A stretch of 64,000 nucleotides of DNA from JAOUEA01 sp963821925 (GCA_963821925.1 CAWGFO010000001.1:62001-126000), one strand, 5' to 3'; counted from the first letter of the stretch, positions 8,218 through 17,391 are shown. Translations and numbers: made by a program. The notes: generated by a model not told the origin, from the sequence alone.

Positions 8218-8856
8218 GTGACGATCAAGGTTGCCATCGCTGACGACCATTCACTCGTGAGGCAAGGCCTTCGTCGGTACCTCGACATGGCGGACGGCAT
8301 CGAGGTGGTCGGCGAGGCCTCGAACGGCAAGGAGCTCCTGGATCTGATCGAGTCGACGACGCCCGAGATCGCGCTCGTCGACATCAGGATGCCGGAGATG
8401 GACGGGCTCGAGGCCGCCCGCGAGATCCGCGACCGCTTCCCCGACGTCGGCGTGATCATGCTCACCGCATACGACGACCGCCAGTTCGTGGTCGAGGCCG
8501 TGCGGAGCGGCGCCCGGGGGTACGTCTTGAAGGCCCGCGACGCCGAGCACCTGATCCAGACCGTGCGCCTGGTCGCCGGCGGCAACATGGTGATCGATCC
8601 CCAGCTCGTGGTGGCGCTCGCCGAGGAGCTTTCCACCGCGAAGGAGCGCGACCGGCGCGCCGAGACCCTCACCGCCCGCGAGATCGAGGTGCTGCAGCTG
8701 CTCGCGTTCGGCCACACGAACAAGGACATCGCCGAGCGTCTCTACATCTCGCCCGACACGGTCAAGACCCACCTCGAGCACATCTTCGAGAAGCTGGGCG
8801 CCTCGGACCGCACCGCGGCCGTGGCGGAGGCGTTGCGGCGCCGCCTGATCGAGTAG
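8218..8856 (+). CDS. NarL/FixJ-type response regulator
   Basis: A 212-aa two-component regulator. The receiver domain (1-120) has the acidic pair ADDH at 8-11, phospho-acceptor Asp55 in VDIRMPEMDG, the conserved Thr in MLTAYDD, and Lys in VLKA. The LuxR-type helix-turn-helix (about 145-205) is TAREIEVLQLLAFGHTNKDIA followed by ISPDTVKTHLEHIFEKLGA. GTG 8218 gives the normal MTIKVAIADDH opening. The histidine kinase 145 bp downstream on the same strand is the obvious partner. Confidence 0.92.
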   Translation: MTIKVAIADDHSLVRQGLRRYLDMADGIEVVGEASNGKELLDLIESTTPEIALVDIRMPEMDGLEAAREIRDRFPDVGVIMLTAYDDRQFVVEAVRSGARGYVLKARDAEHLIQTVRLVAGGNMVIDPQLVVALAEELSTAKERDRRAETLTAREIEVLQLLAFGHTNKDIAERLYISPDTVKTHLEHIFEKLGASDRTAAVAEALRRRLIE

Positions 8857-9001
8857 CGGCGTAGCTCGGCGCCACCCGATCTCCGTGACACCGGCCGACG
8901 GCCGAGCGTCCGACCCCCGTGCGGGCTAGTCCGAAGGGCCATCGGGTTCCCCGGGTTGGGTGATGGAGCCTGCCGGACGCACACGCCATCATGAACACCA
9001 C

Positions 9002-11131
9002 ATGGATCCCGCAGCCCCCCGCCGTCCCTCCCGCGCGCTCGGAGGCGCCCTGGTGCTCATCGCACTGGGCGCCACGCTGACCTATCTCCTGCTGCCCTCG
9101 GACGGGATCACGCTCGGTCGGGTGGCCCAGGTGCTCGCCGCGTTCACCGCGTTCCTGTCGGCCGTCGTGATCCGATCGGCGATCCGGCGGGGCGTGTCCT
9201 GGACCGGTGGCGCCCCGCTGGCGCTCGCGATGTTCATGCTGGGCGTGGTCGACGTGGTCTTCCTCGTGATGGACCTGGGCGGCGCCCGGTACGCGCCGCG
9301 CGCCGGCGACACCATCTTCCTGGTCCTGCTGGTGCCCCTGGTCGCGCTCGCCCGGAACGAGTTCCGGGCCCACTTCGAGTCCCCGGACCGCCGCGAGATC
9401 GCGGCCGACGTGATGCTCGTCACGGTGGCGGTCACCTCGATCCTGTACGTGCTGCTCCGGCCGGAGAACGCGACGCCCATCACGGGCCTGTCGACCGCGG
9501 TCTGGGCGGTGCTCGCCGCGACGCAGCTCACGATCTTCTCGGCGCTCTTCCTCTGGGTGCCCACGCGAGTCCACGGGATGCAGTTCCTGCTGTTCGCGGC
9601 GCTCGGCGTCGGCACCGCGGTGTTCGGGTGGCAGTGGACGCACGGCACCTTCACCGGCACCTCTCCGTGGATCGACCTGCCGCTGATGCTCTGCCCGATC
9701 GGGTTCGCGATCATGGCGACGCAGCTGCCCGGGTACCAGGCCGGCGAGGTCGTGCGGGTGCGGCCCCGGCGCTGGGCTCGGCCCGTGCTCACGAGCGCAG
9801 CCGTGCTCACCGCGTGCGCGGCCCTGGCGCTGGTGGCGATCCTCGACGACTCGAAGAGCGTCACCGGCCCGCAGTCGACCGTGCTGATCATCCTCCTGGG
9901 CGTGGCCATCGCCGCCCGGATCCTGGCGAACCAGATCACGAGCGCGCAGGCCCACACCGAGGTGCAGTCGGCGCTCACCGGCAAGGAGATGGCCCTGCGG
10001 GAGACCGACGCCGCGCTCGAGCAAGTCCGTGAGGCGAACGAGACCCTCCGCGCCTCCGAGGAGCACCTGCGCTCGGTCTTCGACGCGGCGGTCGACGGGA
10101 TCGTCGAGCTCGACGAGCGCGGGACGATCGTGCGCGCGAACGAAGCCTTCGCCCAGATGGCCGGCCTCGATCGGACGCAGATCGAGGGACAGACATGGAC
10201 CGTGCTGGCGGCTGCCGTGAGCGGCGCCGACGCCGCCTTCGCCTCGCTCCCCTCGGCCGGGCCGGCCCAGATCAAGCGCTCCGAGGGACAGCCGCTGTAC
10301 CTCGAGTCGCGCGTCTCCGCGATCCCCGGGAGCCCGCCGCGCACGCTGATGATGATCCGCGACGTCACTGCCGGCCGCGTGGCCGACCAGACGATCCGGT
10401 CCCTCTTCCAGTTCCTGCAGGATCGCGACGAGGACCGCACGAGGCTGCTCCGCAGGACGAACGCCGCGATCGAGTCGGAGCGGAACCGGATCGCGCGCGA
10501 CCTCCACGACGGGCCGGTCCAAGGGGTGAGTGCCGCGTCGCTTTCCCTGGAGGCGGCACTCCTGATGATCAAGGCCGGCGACACCGGGCGCGGGCTCGAG
10601 GTGCTCGGAAGGATCCGCGAGGAGTTGGCGCTGGAGGCCGACGCCCTCCGCCGCCTGATGTCGGGCCTGCGTCCGCCGGTGCTCGAGGAGCGGGGCCTGA
10701 TCCCGGCCCTCCGCGAGACCCTGAAGAAGTTCGGCGAGGAGCACCACGTGCACACCGAGTTCAGCGGGTCGGTGCCCTCGGACCTGCCCGACGACCTCGA
10801 GACGCTCGCCTACCGGGTCGTGCAGGAGGCGCTGTCGAACGCCGCGAAGCACGCCGACGCCGTGAGCGTCCTCGTCTCGGTCGACGCCGACGACTCCTCG
10901 ATGCGGATCGAGATCCAGGACGACGGCGCGGGCTTCGAGAGCGACAAGGCACGCGAGTTCCTGAAGATGGGCCGGGTGGGGCTCGCGTCGATGCGCGAGC
11001 GCGTGGAGCTCGCGAGCGGGACGTTCGTGGTGCGGTCCTCGCCGGGACGCGGCACGCACATCATGGCGACGTTGCCGATCGAGACCGTGAACTCGACGCC
11101 GGACCTCGTGGTCGTCGACCCCGTCGCCTAG
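9002..11131 (+). CDS. Membrane sensor histidine kinase with PAS domain (NarX/DesK-type)
   Basis: A 709-aa membrane kinase. Residues ~15-330 hold about eight transmembrane helices forming a membrane sensor. A PAS domain follows (about 355-470; HLRSVFDAAVDGIVELDERG), then the HisKA_3 dimerisation helix with ERNRIARDLHDGPVQG (phospho-acceptor His502). The HATPase has VVQEALSNAAKHADA (N box), DDGAGF (G1) and GLASMRERVELASG (G2). ATG 9002 is chosen; in-frame ATGs 39-42 nt upstream are possible. It sits downstream of a NarL regulator and probably phosphorylates it. The signal is unknown. Confidence 0.9.
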   Translation: MDPAAPRRPSRALGGALVLIALGATLTYLLLPSDGITLGRVAQVLAAFTAFLSAVVIRSAIRRGVSWTGGAPLALAMFMLGVVDVVFLVMDLGGARYAPRAGDTIFLVLLVPLVALARNEFRAHFESPDRREIAADVMLVTVAVTSILYVLLRPENATPITGLSTAVWAVLAATQLTIFSALFLWVPTRVHGMQFLLFAALGVGTAVFGWQWTHGTFTGTSPWIDLPLMLCPIGFAIMATQLPGYQAGEVVRVRPRRWARPVLTSAAVLTACAALALVAILDDSKSVTGPQSTVLIILLGVAIAARILANQITSAQAHTEVQSALTGKEMALRETDAALEQVREANETLRASEEHLRSVFDAAVDGIVELDERGTIVRANEAFAQMAGLDRTQIEGQTWTVLAAAVSGADAAFASLPSAGPAQIKRSEGQPLYLESRVSAIPGSPPRTLMMIRDVTAGRVADQTIRSLFQFLQDRDEDRTRLLRRTNAAIESERNRIARDLHDGPVQGVSAASLSLEAALLMIKAGDTGRGLEVLGRIREELALEADALRRLMSGLRPPVLEERGLIPALRETLKKFGEEHHVHTEFSGSVPSDLPDDLETLAYRVVQEALSNAAKHADAVSVLVSVDADDSSMRIEIQDDGAGFESDKAREFLKMGRVGLASMRERVELASGTFVVRSSPGRGTHIMATLPIETVNSTPDLVVVDPVA

Positions 11132-11167
11132 CTGCCCGTTCCTCGTGTCCGTTCGGCCGCCACGCGG

Positions 11168-13411
11168 CTACCGATGTCGGTGCGGGTGCGCACGAGCGCG
11201 CTGCGGCGTGACCGCGGGGGCGGCGGGCGCCTTCGTCGGGCTCGGCGTCCCGCTCGGCGTGGGGGTGGGCGTGGGCGTGTCGCTCGGGCTGGGTGACTCG
11301 GTCGGCGTCGGCGTGGGGGTCTCGGTCGGGGTGGGTTCCTCGCTCGGGCTGGGCGTGACGCTCGGCGTCGTCGTGGGCGAGGCGACCGCCACCTCGGGTC
11401 CCCGGGTGTACCCGTCGAAGGTCGGGTAGACGAAGTCCTGGACCGGCATCCCCTGCATCGCCGCCGTCATGTAGTCGTGCCAGATCGCGGCCGGGATCGT
11501 GCCGCCGTACACCGCGGGGACGCCCATCACGTTCAGGAGGGGCTTCGCGCCCTCGGGGTAGCCGACCCACACGCACGTCGCGATCTGCGGCGTGTAGCCG
11601 CAGAACCAGGCGTCGGCGTTGTCCTGCGCGGTGCCGGTCTTGCCGGCCACCGGCCGGCCGATCGCCGCCGTGTATCCGGTGCCGCCCGTGACGACGCCCT
11701 CGAGCGCGTACGTCACGAGGTCCGCGTCGTTCTGGTCGATCACCTGCTTGCCCTTCTGGGTGACGTCGTCGATCACGCGGCCGCTCTGGCTCGTGACCTG
11801 CACGAGCGGCGTCGCGCGGAACCGCTCACCTCGCGTGGCGAGCGTCGAGTACGCGTTCGTCATCTCCAGCGGGTTCACGCCCACGCTGCCGAGCGTGATC
11901 GAGCAGAGCGCATCGAGCTTCGACCGGATCCCCAGCAGGTGCGCCATGTCCACGACGTCCTGCGGGCCGCCGTCGAGCGCCGTCACGAGCTGCGCGAACA
12001 CGGTGTTCACCGAGTGCGCGGTCGCCGCCGCGAGCGTGAAGGTGCCGGCCTCGCCGTCGCCGGCGTTCTCAGGCGTCCACGGACCGTCGGGGCCGTCGCA
12101 GGCGGGGTCGGGGATCGTGATCGTGGCCGGTCCCTGCCAGTACGCGTTCAGGCTGAACCCTTCCTGCATCGCGGCCGCGAGCGTGAACGCCTTGAACGCC
12201 GAGCCCGCCTGGCGTCCCGTGCCCCCCTTGAACGTCGCGAGGTTCAGCTTGCTCTTGTTGAAGTTGCGGCCGCCGACCATCGCGAGGATCTGCCCCGTGT
12301 GCGTGTCGATCGAGACGAGCGCGGCGTCGGGGTTGTAGTCGGTGTCGGGCAGGTTCGCGTTCACCGCGTCGAGCGCGGCCGCCTGCTTGTCCATGTCGAG
12401 CGAGGTCGTGACGCGCAGGCCGCCGCCGTACACCGTCGCCCCGGTGTACTTATCCATCAGGTACTGCCGCGTGTAGTCCACGAAGTAGGCGGAGCCGTGC
12501 GGCGCCTTGATCTGCGCCTGCCCGTCGGGGATCGTGCCGCAGCAGGGCTTCGCCTTCAGGCGGTCCGCGTCGGCCTGGGTGATGTAGCCGTACTTCGCCA
12601 TCTGGTCGAGCGAGTAGTCGCGCCGGAACTTGTTGTCGTACGGGCTGTCGATCGGGTCGTAGAGCGACGGGGCGTGGAGGACGGCCGAGAGCGTGGCGGC
12701 CTGGAGCACGGTGAGCTCGGAGGCGTGCATGCCGAAGTAGGTCTGCGCGGCGGCCTCGGCCCCGTACGCGCCGTGGCCGAAGTAGACCGTGTTCAGGTAC
12801 TTCGCGAGGATCTGGTCCTTCGTGTACGAGTGCTCGAGCTTGATCGCGAGGAGCGCCTCGCGGATCTTCGCCTTGACCGTGCGTGGCGGCACGATGTACT
12901 CGGTCGTCCCGTCGTCCTGCTCGACGTACTGGCCGGCGTAGACGTTCTTCACGAGCTGCTGCGTGATCGTGGAGGCCCCGACGACGGTCTCGTGTTTCAC
13001 CAGGTCGGTCCAGGCCGCCCTGACGATGCCCTGCACGTCGATGCCCGGGTGGTCGTAGAAGCCCGCGTCCTCGGTGGCGAGCACGGCGTGCTGCAGGTTG
13101 GGCGAGATCTTGCCGAGGCCGACGATCGTGCGGTCGACCGAACCGTGCAACGAGGCGATCAGGTCGCCGTCGCGGTCGTACAGGAACGTCGACCGGATCG
13201 GTGGGAGGGCCTCCGGCAGCTCGATCCGCTGATAGGCCACGTACAGAGCCACCAAGACGCCGATGATCAGGACGAGCGGAACCGTCGGGAAGATCCACCA
13301 GTAGCGGCGGAACCATCCCTTCTTGGCCTTCGTCGGTTTGGAGCCCTTGCGGGTCGCATGCTTCGGCACATGCTTGTCGCCGCTGGGCTTGGCGGGGGCG
13401 TCGGTCGACAC
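11168..13411 (-). CDS. Class A penicillin-binding protein (transglycosylase/transpeptidase) with Pro/Thr-rich tail
   Basis: Bifunctional peptidoglycan synthase of 747 aa. A short basic cytosolic N-terminus is followed by one membrane anchor (about 38-60). The GT51 domain has ATEDAGFYDHPGID, holding the catalytic Glu, and STITQQLVKN. The transpeptidase carries GSAFKAF (SxxK serine), HSVN (SxN) and VAGKTGTAQ (KTG). The tail after ~675 is low-complexity Pro/Thr/Ser and outside the cell. GTG 13411 has a TAGGAT box 6 nt upstream. No division or shape gene adjoins it. Confidence 0.93.
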   Translation of the reverse strand: MSTDAPAKPSGDKHVPKHATRKGSKPTKAKKGWFRRYWWIFPTVPLVLIIGVLVALYVAYQRIELPEALPPIRSTFLYDRDGDLIASLHGSVDRTIVGLGKISPNLQHAVLATEDAGFYDHPGIDVQGIVRAAWTDLVKHETVVGASTITQQLVKNVYAGQYVEQDDGTTEYIVPPRTVKAKIREALLAIKLEHSYTKDQILAKYLNTVYFGHGAYGAEAAAQTYFGMHASELTVLQAATLSAVLHAPSLYDPIDSPYDNKFRRDYSLDQMAKYGYITQADADRLKAKPCCGTIPDGQAQIKAPHGSAYFVDYTRQYLMDKYTGATVYGGGLRVTTSLDMDKQAAALDAVNANLPDTDYNPDAALVSIDTHTGQILAMVGGRNFNKSKLNLATFKGGTGRQAGSAFKAFTLAAAMQEGFSLNAYWQGPATITIPDPACDGPDGPWTPENAGDGEAGTFTLAAATAHSVNTVFAQLVTALDGGPQDVVDMAHLLGIRSKLDALCSITLGSVGVNPLEMTNAYSTLATRGERFRATPLVQVTSQSGRVIDDVTQKGKQVIDQNDADLVTYALEGVVTGGTGYTAAIGRPVAGKTGTAQDNADAWFCGYTPQIATCVWVGYPEGAKPLLNVMGVPAVYGGTIPAAIWHDYMTAAMQGMPVQDFVYPTFDGYTRGPEVAVASPTTTPSVTPSPSEEPTPTETPTPTPTESPSPSDTPTPTPTPSGTPSPTKAPAAPAVTPQRARAHPHRHR
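11210..11385 (-). repeat. Low-complexity Pro-Thr-Ser repeat encoding the PBP tail
   Basis: Simple-sequence region encoding reiterated TP/SP units with scattered Glu/Asp at the C-terminus of the penicillin-binding protein. Such tails are likely wall-spanning or glycosylated linkers, and these tracts are prone to length variation by slippage. Confidence 0.7.
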
Positions 13412-13417
13412 GCCAAC

Positions 13418-13423
13418 ATCCTA
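13418..13423 (-). promoter_or_regulatory. -10 box TAGGAT of the PBP gene
   Basis: Minus-strand TAGGAT ends 6 nt before the GTG start at 13411, supporting that start and a leaderless transcript. Confidence 0.45.
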
Positions 13424-13514
13424 CCGAGGGGGTTCCGTTGCGGGGCAGCCAGGAGCCGCTGCAGGGTATGGCGAACCCGTGAAGGTTGGAGCGGGTTCCG
13501 GCCGCCTTCCGGCC

Positions 13515-13925
13515 TCAGACGGCCGCGATGCGACGGGCCGTGAAGGCCTCGTGCAGGTGGTTCCAGTGGCACTCGGTGCAGACCTCGACGACGTAGCAGG
13601 CGGCGCCGGGGTTGGCGGCGGCCATCTTCAGCCCGGTCTCGATCGACCAAACGCGCCCGTTCTGGTCGCGGAGGGTGTCGCCGTAGACGTAGGCGAGGAG
13701 CACGAGCTTGACCTTGCCGCAGACCGGGCAGTCCTTCTTGGTGGGCTCGCCGACGTGACGGGCGGCGCGGACCAGCTCGGGGTGCGCGTCGCAGATGTCG
13801 GTCATGCCGATCACCCCCAGCTGGGCGTCGCGGAGGAGGGCCCGCTTGGCCAGGGTGTAGTCGATCACCCCGAGCTCGGCCCGGCGGTTCTTCCCGAGCG
13901 GCGTGCGCCTCGGCTTGTTCGCCAT
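13515..13925 (-). CDS. DUF5318 family protein
   Basis: A 136-aa soluble protein of the actinobacterial DUF5318 family, function unknown. Two cysteine pairs, DCPVCGKVKLVLLAYVYG (about 81-98) and VCTECHWNHLHEAF (about 118-131), look like a zinc ribbon. The basic start MANKPRRTPLGKNRRAELGVID is typical. ATG 13925 was chosen because TACACT lies 8 nt upstream and longer in-frame extensions are not conserved in character. In mycobacteria and streptomycetes such genes commonly lie beside class A PBP genes, as here, hinting at a cell-envelope link. Confidence 0.75.
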   Translation of the reverse strand: MANKPRRTPLGKNRRAELGVIDYTLAKRALLRDAQLGVIGMTDICDAHPELVRAARHVGEPTKKDCPVCGKVKLVLLAYVYGDTLRDQNGRVWSIETGLKMAAANPGAACYVVEVCTECHWNHLHEAFTARRIAAV

Positions 13926-13933
13926 GGTGGAGA

Positions 13934-13939
13934 AGTGTA
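13934..13939 (-). promoter_or_regulatory. -10 box TACACT of the DUF5318 gene
   Basis: Minus-strand TACACT ends 8 nt before ATG 13925, matching the leaderless pattern seen elsewhere in the window. Confidence 0.4.
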
Positions 13940-14016
13940 CCCCTGGCTCACGACGAGGGAACCCACCGAAGGTCGTAGCCTGGGTGACCGAGAACCAGCG
14001 ACGAGAGGTGGTTGCG

Positions 14017-14361
14017 GTGGCCAAGATCACGGTCGTGAGCTCGGCAGGGCGGCAGGGCTGGCGCGCGCTCGTGGACCCTCCGGGCACGATCCCGAGCGGC
14101 GGGAGCGAGCGCGGAACCTTCACGAGCGGCGACGAGGCGTTCACGACCGGGTTCTGGGAACGCGAGCCCGACACATGGTCGTTCGAGCGGCCCTACGACG
14201 AGATCGCGCTGATCCTCGCGGGCGTCGCGGACATCGAGACCGAGGATGGCGAGATGCTCCGGATCCAGGCCGGCGACGTGATGGTCACACCCAAGGGCTC
14301 GAAGGGCACCTGGCACATCCGCGAGACGATCGTGAAGTTCTACGCGATCTACCAGTCGTGA
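14017..14361 (+). CDS. Cupin-domain protein
   Basis: A 114-aa small beta-barrel protein. The cupin core is in the C-terminal half: WSFERPYDEIALILAGVADIE, then EMLRIQAGDVMVTPKGSKGTWHI. This resembles the EutQ-like or DUF861 cupins. The metal-binding His pattern is incomplete, so it may not be a dioxygenase. GTG 14017 was chosen because GAGAGG lies 8 nt upstream; starts further upstream lack such a site. The DUF983 gene follows after 4 nt, so the two are likely cotranscribed. Confidence 0.7.
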   Translation: MAKITVVSSAGRQGWRALVDPPGTIPSGGSERGTFTSGDEAFTTGFWEREPDTWSFERPYDEIALILAGVADIETEDGEMLRIQAGDVMVTPKGSKGTWHIRETIVKFYAIYQS

Positions 14362-14365
14362 GGCG

Positions 14366-14845
14366 ATGAGCGGGGATCCGTACGCGTCGCTCGACCCCGA
14401 CGAGGGCGACCGCGCCCGCCCGGAGCCGCTCTTCCCCGACGTGGGGACGGCGGGCGCACTCTGGCGGGGCCTCCGGAAGCGCTGCCCCCGGTGCGACGCG
14501 ACGGGCATCTTCAAGAGCTGGTTCGACCTGAAGGAGACATGCCCGCAATGCCACCTCCGCTTCGAGAAGGAGACCGGCGGGTTCCTGGGCGCGATGGTCG
14601 TCAATTACGCGGTGGCGTTCGGGGTCTGGATCGTGATGCTCACGGTGGTGCTCGTGCTGATGCTCCCGGTCGTGCCGGTGATCCAGCTGATCGTGGCGAG
14701 CATCGGGATCTTCGTCGGGATCCCGCTCTGGTTCTACCCGCGCTCCACGAGCATCTGGGCCGCGGTCGAGTTCCTGGTGCTGAAGACCGACCCGGACTAC
14801 CGGGCGCCGGTGAAGCGCGACCCGAGGGCGACGGACCTTGAGTAG
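14366..14845 (+). CDS. DUF983 family membrane protein with zinc-ribbon motifs
   Basis: A 159-aa protein. Residues ~35-65 carry paired CPRC and CPQCHLRFE motifs, a probable zinc ribbon facing the cytosol. Two transmembrane helices follow (about 72-95 and 98-120). This is the DUF983 architecture, whose function is unknown. In some proteobacteria DUF983 genes neighbour cytochrome oxidase genes, but nothing here supports that role. Confidence 0.75.
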   Translation: MSGDPYASLDPDEGDRARPEPLFPDVGTAGALWRGLRKRCPRCDATGIFKSWFDLKETCPQCHLRFEKETGGFLGAMVVNYAVAFGVWIVMLTVVLVLMLPVVPVIQLIVASIGIFVGIPLWFYPRSTSIWAAVEFLVLKTDPDYRAPVKRDPRATDLE

Positions 14846-14851
14846 CTGGGT

Positions 14852-15232
14852 TCACGGCTCGGTGGTCCCGATCGTCGCCCGCGCGACGGCGATCGCCTCA
14901 TGGCCGCCGGGGACCAGCAGCAGTGGTCCGACCGCGACGCGGGCCTCGACGATCGCTTCCGACGTGCCTGCCTGGCACGCGCAACTCGTCAGCTCGGCCC
15001 CGTTCCTCGCCGCGTACTCCGTCGCGAGCTCGGTCGGGGCACGACCCGTCGGCATCACGAGCTCCTGCGCCGCGGCGAGCGCGGCGGCGTCGGCCGCGGC
15101 CTGGGCCCGTTCCCGGGCGACGAGCGCCTTCCCGACGTCGGCGGCGCCCATCGTGAGCACCGCCACGAGCGCCGTCACGGCGGCAGCCACGACGGTAACG
15201 GATCCCCGCTCATCACGAACTCGAGCGCTCAC
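14852..15232 (-). CDS. TadE/G-like pilus assembly protein (Rv3654c family)
   Basis: A 126-aa envelope protein with one N-terminal transmembrane helix (about 9-32; ERGSVTVVAAAVTALVAVLTM), then QAAADAAALAAAQEL, the usual TadE/TadG-like helical segment. It matches the Rv3654c family that ends actinobacterial tad operons. The GTG start at 15232 overlaps the stop of tadE (GTGA), which fixes the start. A longer in-frame extension would run over tadE. Confidence 0.8.
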   Translation of the reverse strand: MSARVRDERGSVTVVAAAVTALVAVLTMGAADVGKALVARERAQAAADAAALAAAQELVMPTGRAPTELATEYAARNGAELTSCACQAGTSEAIVEARVAVGPLLLVPGGHEAIAVARATIGTTEP

Positions 15233-15618
15233 CCGAATTCCTGACGGTCCGTGGCGGTGCTGGTCATCGCGACCCCGTGCGTGATGAGCCATCCGATGAA
15301 GGGAACGCGGATCTCCGAGGTGTAGCTCACCGTCACCGTGACCGGGTCGCCCTGGGTGCCGGCGCGCGCAACACCCACGGTCAGTGCGTCGGCATCGAGA
15401 TCGGGCGCCGAGCGCGCCACCGCGCCAGCGATCGACGCCTGATCGACCTCGACGGCGGCCGTGCGTGCCCCGGCACGCGCCGCCGCCTCCACGAGCAGCC
15501 GGTCCCGGACCAGCAGCCCGACCTGGACCAGGGCCAGGGCCACGACGAGCAGCAGCGGCAGGACGAGCGCGAACTCGACGGCCGATGCCCCCCGCTGCCC
15601 ATGTCCCCTACGCCGCAC
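15229..15618 (-). CDS. TadE family pseudopilin-like protein
   Basis: A 129-aa protein with the TadE signature GQRGASAVEFALVLPLLLVV at the N-terminus. A prepilin-peptidase-like Gly-Ala cleavage context precedes the Glu at position +5 and the hydrophobic helix. The rest is a short exposed domain. It is the minor pseudopilin of the Tad/Flp secretion system. The gene overlaps the pilin gene upstream by 11 nt and the Rv3654c-like gene downstream by 4 nt. Confidence 0.85.
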   Translation of the reverse strand: MRRRGHGQRGASAVEFALVLPLLLVVALALVQVGLLVRDRLLVEAAARAGARTAAVEVDQASIAGAVARSAPDLDADALTVGVARAGTQGDPVTVTVSYTSEIRVPFIGWLITHGVAMTSTATDRQEFG

Positions 15619-15823
15619 TCGCGTTCCCCATGACGTTGTCGATCACCTGGTCGAAGAAGTCCGGGAGCTTCCCGGACGAGTGCGCCCACGCGATCAGGAC
15701 GACGGCCACCGCGGCCGCGGCAAGGATCACGAGCGCGTACTCGGCCGTCGTCTGCCCCTCCTCGCGGTGAAGCAGTCCGGCGGCACGCCACCACATCCGT
15801 TCCAGCAACAGCATTCGATCCAC
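15608..15823 (-). CDS. Flp-type pilin subunit (DUF4244 family)
   Basis: A 71-aa small protein and candidate major pilin of the Tad pilus. After a ~21-residue leader comes EEGQTTAEYALVILAAAAVA, the class-III prepilin pattern (Gly before Gln/Thr, Glu at +5, Tyr at +6) and a single hydrophobic helix, then a ~20-residue acidic tail. This is the DUF4244 family found between tadC and tadE in Actinobacteria. No prepilin peptidase gene is present in the window, so processing must be supplied elsewhere. Confidence 0.8.
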   Translation of the reverse strand: MDRMLLLERMWWRAAGLLHREEGQTTAEYALVILAAAAVAVVLIAWAHSSGKLPDFFDQVIDNVMGNASAA

Positions 15824-15829
15824 CTCCCT

Positions 15830-16570
15830 TCAGCTGATGGACTGCACGGTGGTGAGCAGCACAGGCACCACCGTGAGGAGGAGGAACGCGGGGAGGACGA
15901 GGAACACGAGCGGGAAGAGCATCTTCACCGGCGCGGTGCGCGCCCGCTCCGTGATCGCCGCCCGGCGGGATACACGGACGTTCACGGCGAGCTCCGCCGT
16001 CGTCTCGGCGAGCGAGGTTCCGAGGGTCTCGGTACGGGTGATCGCCGCGACCGCGCGGCGCAGGTCCGGCAGGTCGAGCCGGTCGGCGAGCGTGCGGAGC
16101 TCGTCGCGCCAACGGCTCCCGAGGTCGACGGCGTCGAGCGTGGTGCCGAGCTCGTCGGCGAGCGGTCCGCGCAGCGCCGCGCGCGACCGTCGGAGGGCGA
16201 GCGGCGCGCTCAGTCCCGCCGAGGAGGCAGCCGCGAGCAGATCGAGGAGCTGCGGGATCTCGGCGTCGACCGCTCGACGGTGGCGCCGCTCCCGACGCTG
16301 CCGCACCCACGTGGGCCACCGCCAGGTGACGACGCCGGCGATGGGAACGATCACCAGCCCCGGGATCGGGGCGATCGCGATCAGCGCCAGCCCGACGAGG
16401 AGCAGGACGAGTCGTCGCCGGGAACCCGAACTCCCGGTTCGGACCTTCGCACCATCCGCGAGCCCGAGCCGCGCGAGCGCGGTCCTGGTGCGGGCGACCC
16501 GGACGCCGCCCGCGACCGCCATCGCCCCGGCGGCGCCCAGCATGACGGCAGCGTCGGCCTCGGTCACCAC
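15830..16570 (-). CDS. tadC: Type II secretion F-domain protein (TadC-like)
   Basis: A 246-aa inner-membrane platform protein of the Tad pilus. It has hydrophobic segments near the N-terminus, a basic cytosolic stretch (WVRQRRERRHRRAVDAEIPQ), the T2SSF four-helix region (LGTSLAETTAELAVNVRVSRR) and a C-terminal membrane helix pair (MLFPLVFLVLPAFLLLTVVP). It overlaps tadB by 7 nt. It pairs with TadB around the ATPase TadA. Confidence 0.85.
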   Translation of the reverse strand: MVTEADAAVMLGAAGAMAVAGGVRVARTRTALARLGLADGAKVRTGSSGSRRRLVLLLVGLALIAIAPIPGLVIVPIAGVVTWRWPTWVRQRRERRHRRAVDAEIPQLLDLLAAASSAGLSAPLALRRSRAALRGPLADELGTTLDAVDLGSRWRDELRTLADRLDLPDLRRAVAAITRTETLGTSLAETTAELAVNVRVSRRAAITERARTAPVKMLFPLVFLVLPAFLLLTVVPVLLTTVQSIS

Positions 16571-17391
16571 CGCACCTCCAGGAGCTTGCGGATCCAGAGG
16601 AACGCGAGCCCCTCGAGCGTGAGCCCGAGCAGCACCGCGCCCAGCCCGGCCGGCGTGGCGAGCGCGCCTTCGATCTCGCTCCTCGACGTCAGCCAGAGGA
16701 ACGCGAAGAACCCGATCGGCAGCACGCCCAGGATCGCCCCCGACAGCCGAGCCTGGGCCGTGAGGGCTCGGACCTCGCGCGTGGCCGCCTGCCGGTCACG
16801 AAGGGTCTCGGCGACCTGATCGAGCACGACCGGGAGGTCGCCGCCGCTCCGACGGTGGAGGTGCAGCACGCCCGCGACGAGGCGCGCGTCGTCGGTGCCG
16901 ACGGTGTCCGCCCACCGATCGAGCGCCTCGTCGGCGGGCACGCCGACGTCGAGTGCGTCGACCACCTCGCGGAGCGAGCGGTCCAGCGGTGGCGACGCTT
17001 CGCCGGCCGCGTACGCGAGTGACTGCGGCACCGACAGCCCGGCGCGCAGCGCGGATGCGATGGCCCGCACGGCGTCGGCGAGCTGCTCGTCGCGCACGGC
17101 CGCCGCGCGACCGGCTCGCATACGGCCGCGGACCCGAGACGCGCCGTACGCGACCAGGCCGCCGAGGCCGGCGAACAGCGGAGACCGCCCCACGAGGAGA
17201 CCGGCGACCGCGCCCAGCGCCGACCACGGCGCCCACCCGGGCATCGGCCGCCGGCGGCTCCCCGTGGGGCTCGGCTCCCCTGCCGGCGCGGGGAGCCGTC
17301 GCCGTACGTCCGCACGCCGGACCGTGGCGAATCCGCGATCAACGAAGAGCGCCGCAAGACCCGCGAGACCGCCCACGACGGTCCAGCTCAT
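16564..17391 (-). CDS. tadB: Type II secretion F-domain protein (TadB-like)
   Basis: A 275-aa inner-membrane platform protein. N-terminal hydrophobic segments are followed by the T2SSF domain, ASALRAGLSVPQSLAYAAGE and GDLPVVLDQVAETLRDRQA (about 110-200), then two C-terminal helices. Its start overlaps the tadA stop by 4 nt. The paired F-domain genes following a CpaF-like ATPase define a Tad locus. Confidence 0.87.
   Translation of the reverse strand: MSWTVVGGLAGLAALFVDRGFATVRRADVRRRLPAPAGEPSPTGSRRRPMPGWAPWSALGAVAGLLVGRSPLFAGLGGLVAYGASRVRGRMRAGRAAAVRDEQLADAVRAIASALRAGLSVPQSLAYAAGEASPPLDRSLREVVDALDVGVPADEALDRWADTVGTDDARLVAGVLHLHRRSGGDLPVVLDQVAETLRDRQAATREVRALTAQARLSGAILGVLPIGFFAFLWLTSRSEIEGALATPAGLGAVLLGLTLEGLAFLWIRKLLEVRW

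Noticed and set aside
11210..11385. Repetitive GGGCTCGGCGTC-like units resembling an array
   Set aside because: The repeats are in frame and encode the Pro/Thr/Ser tail of the PBP; no regular repeat-spacer structure exists.
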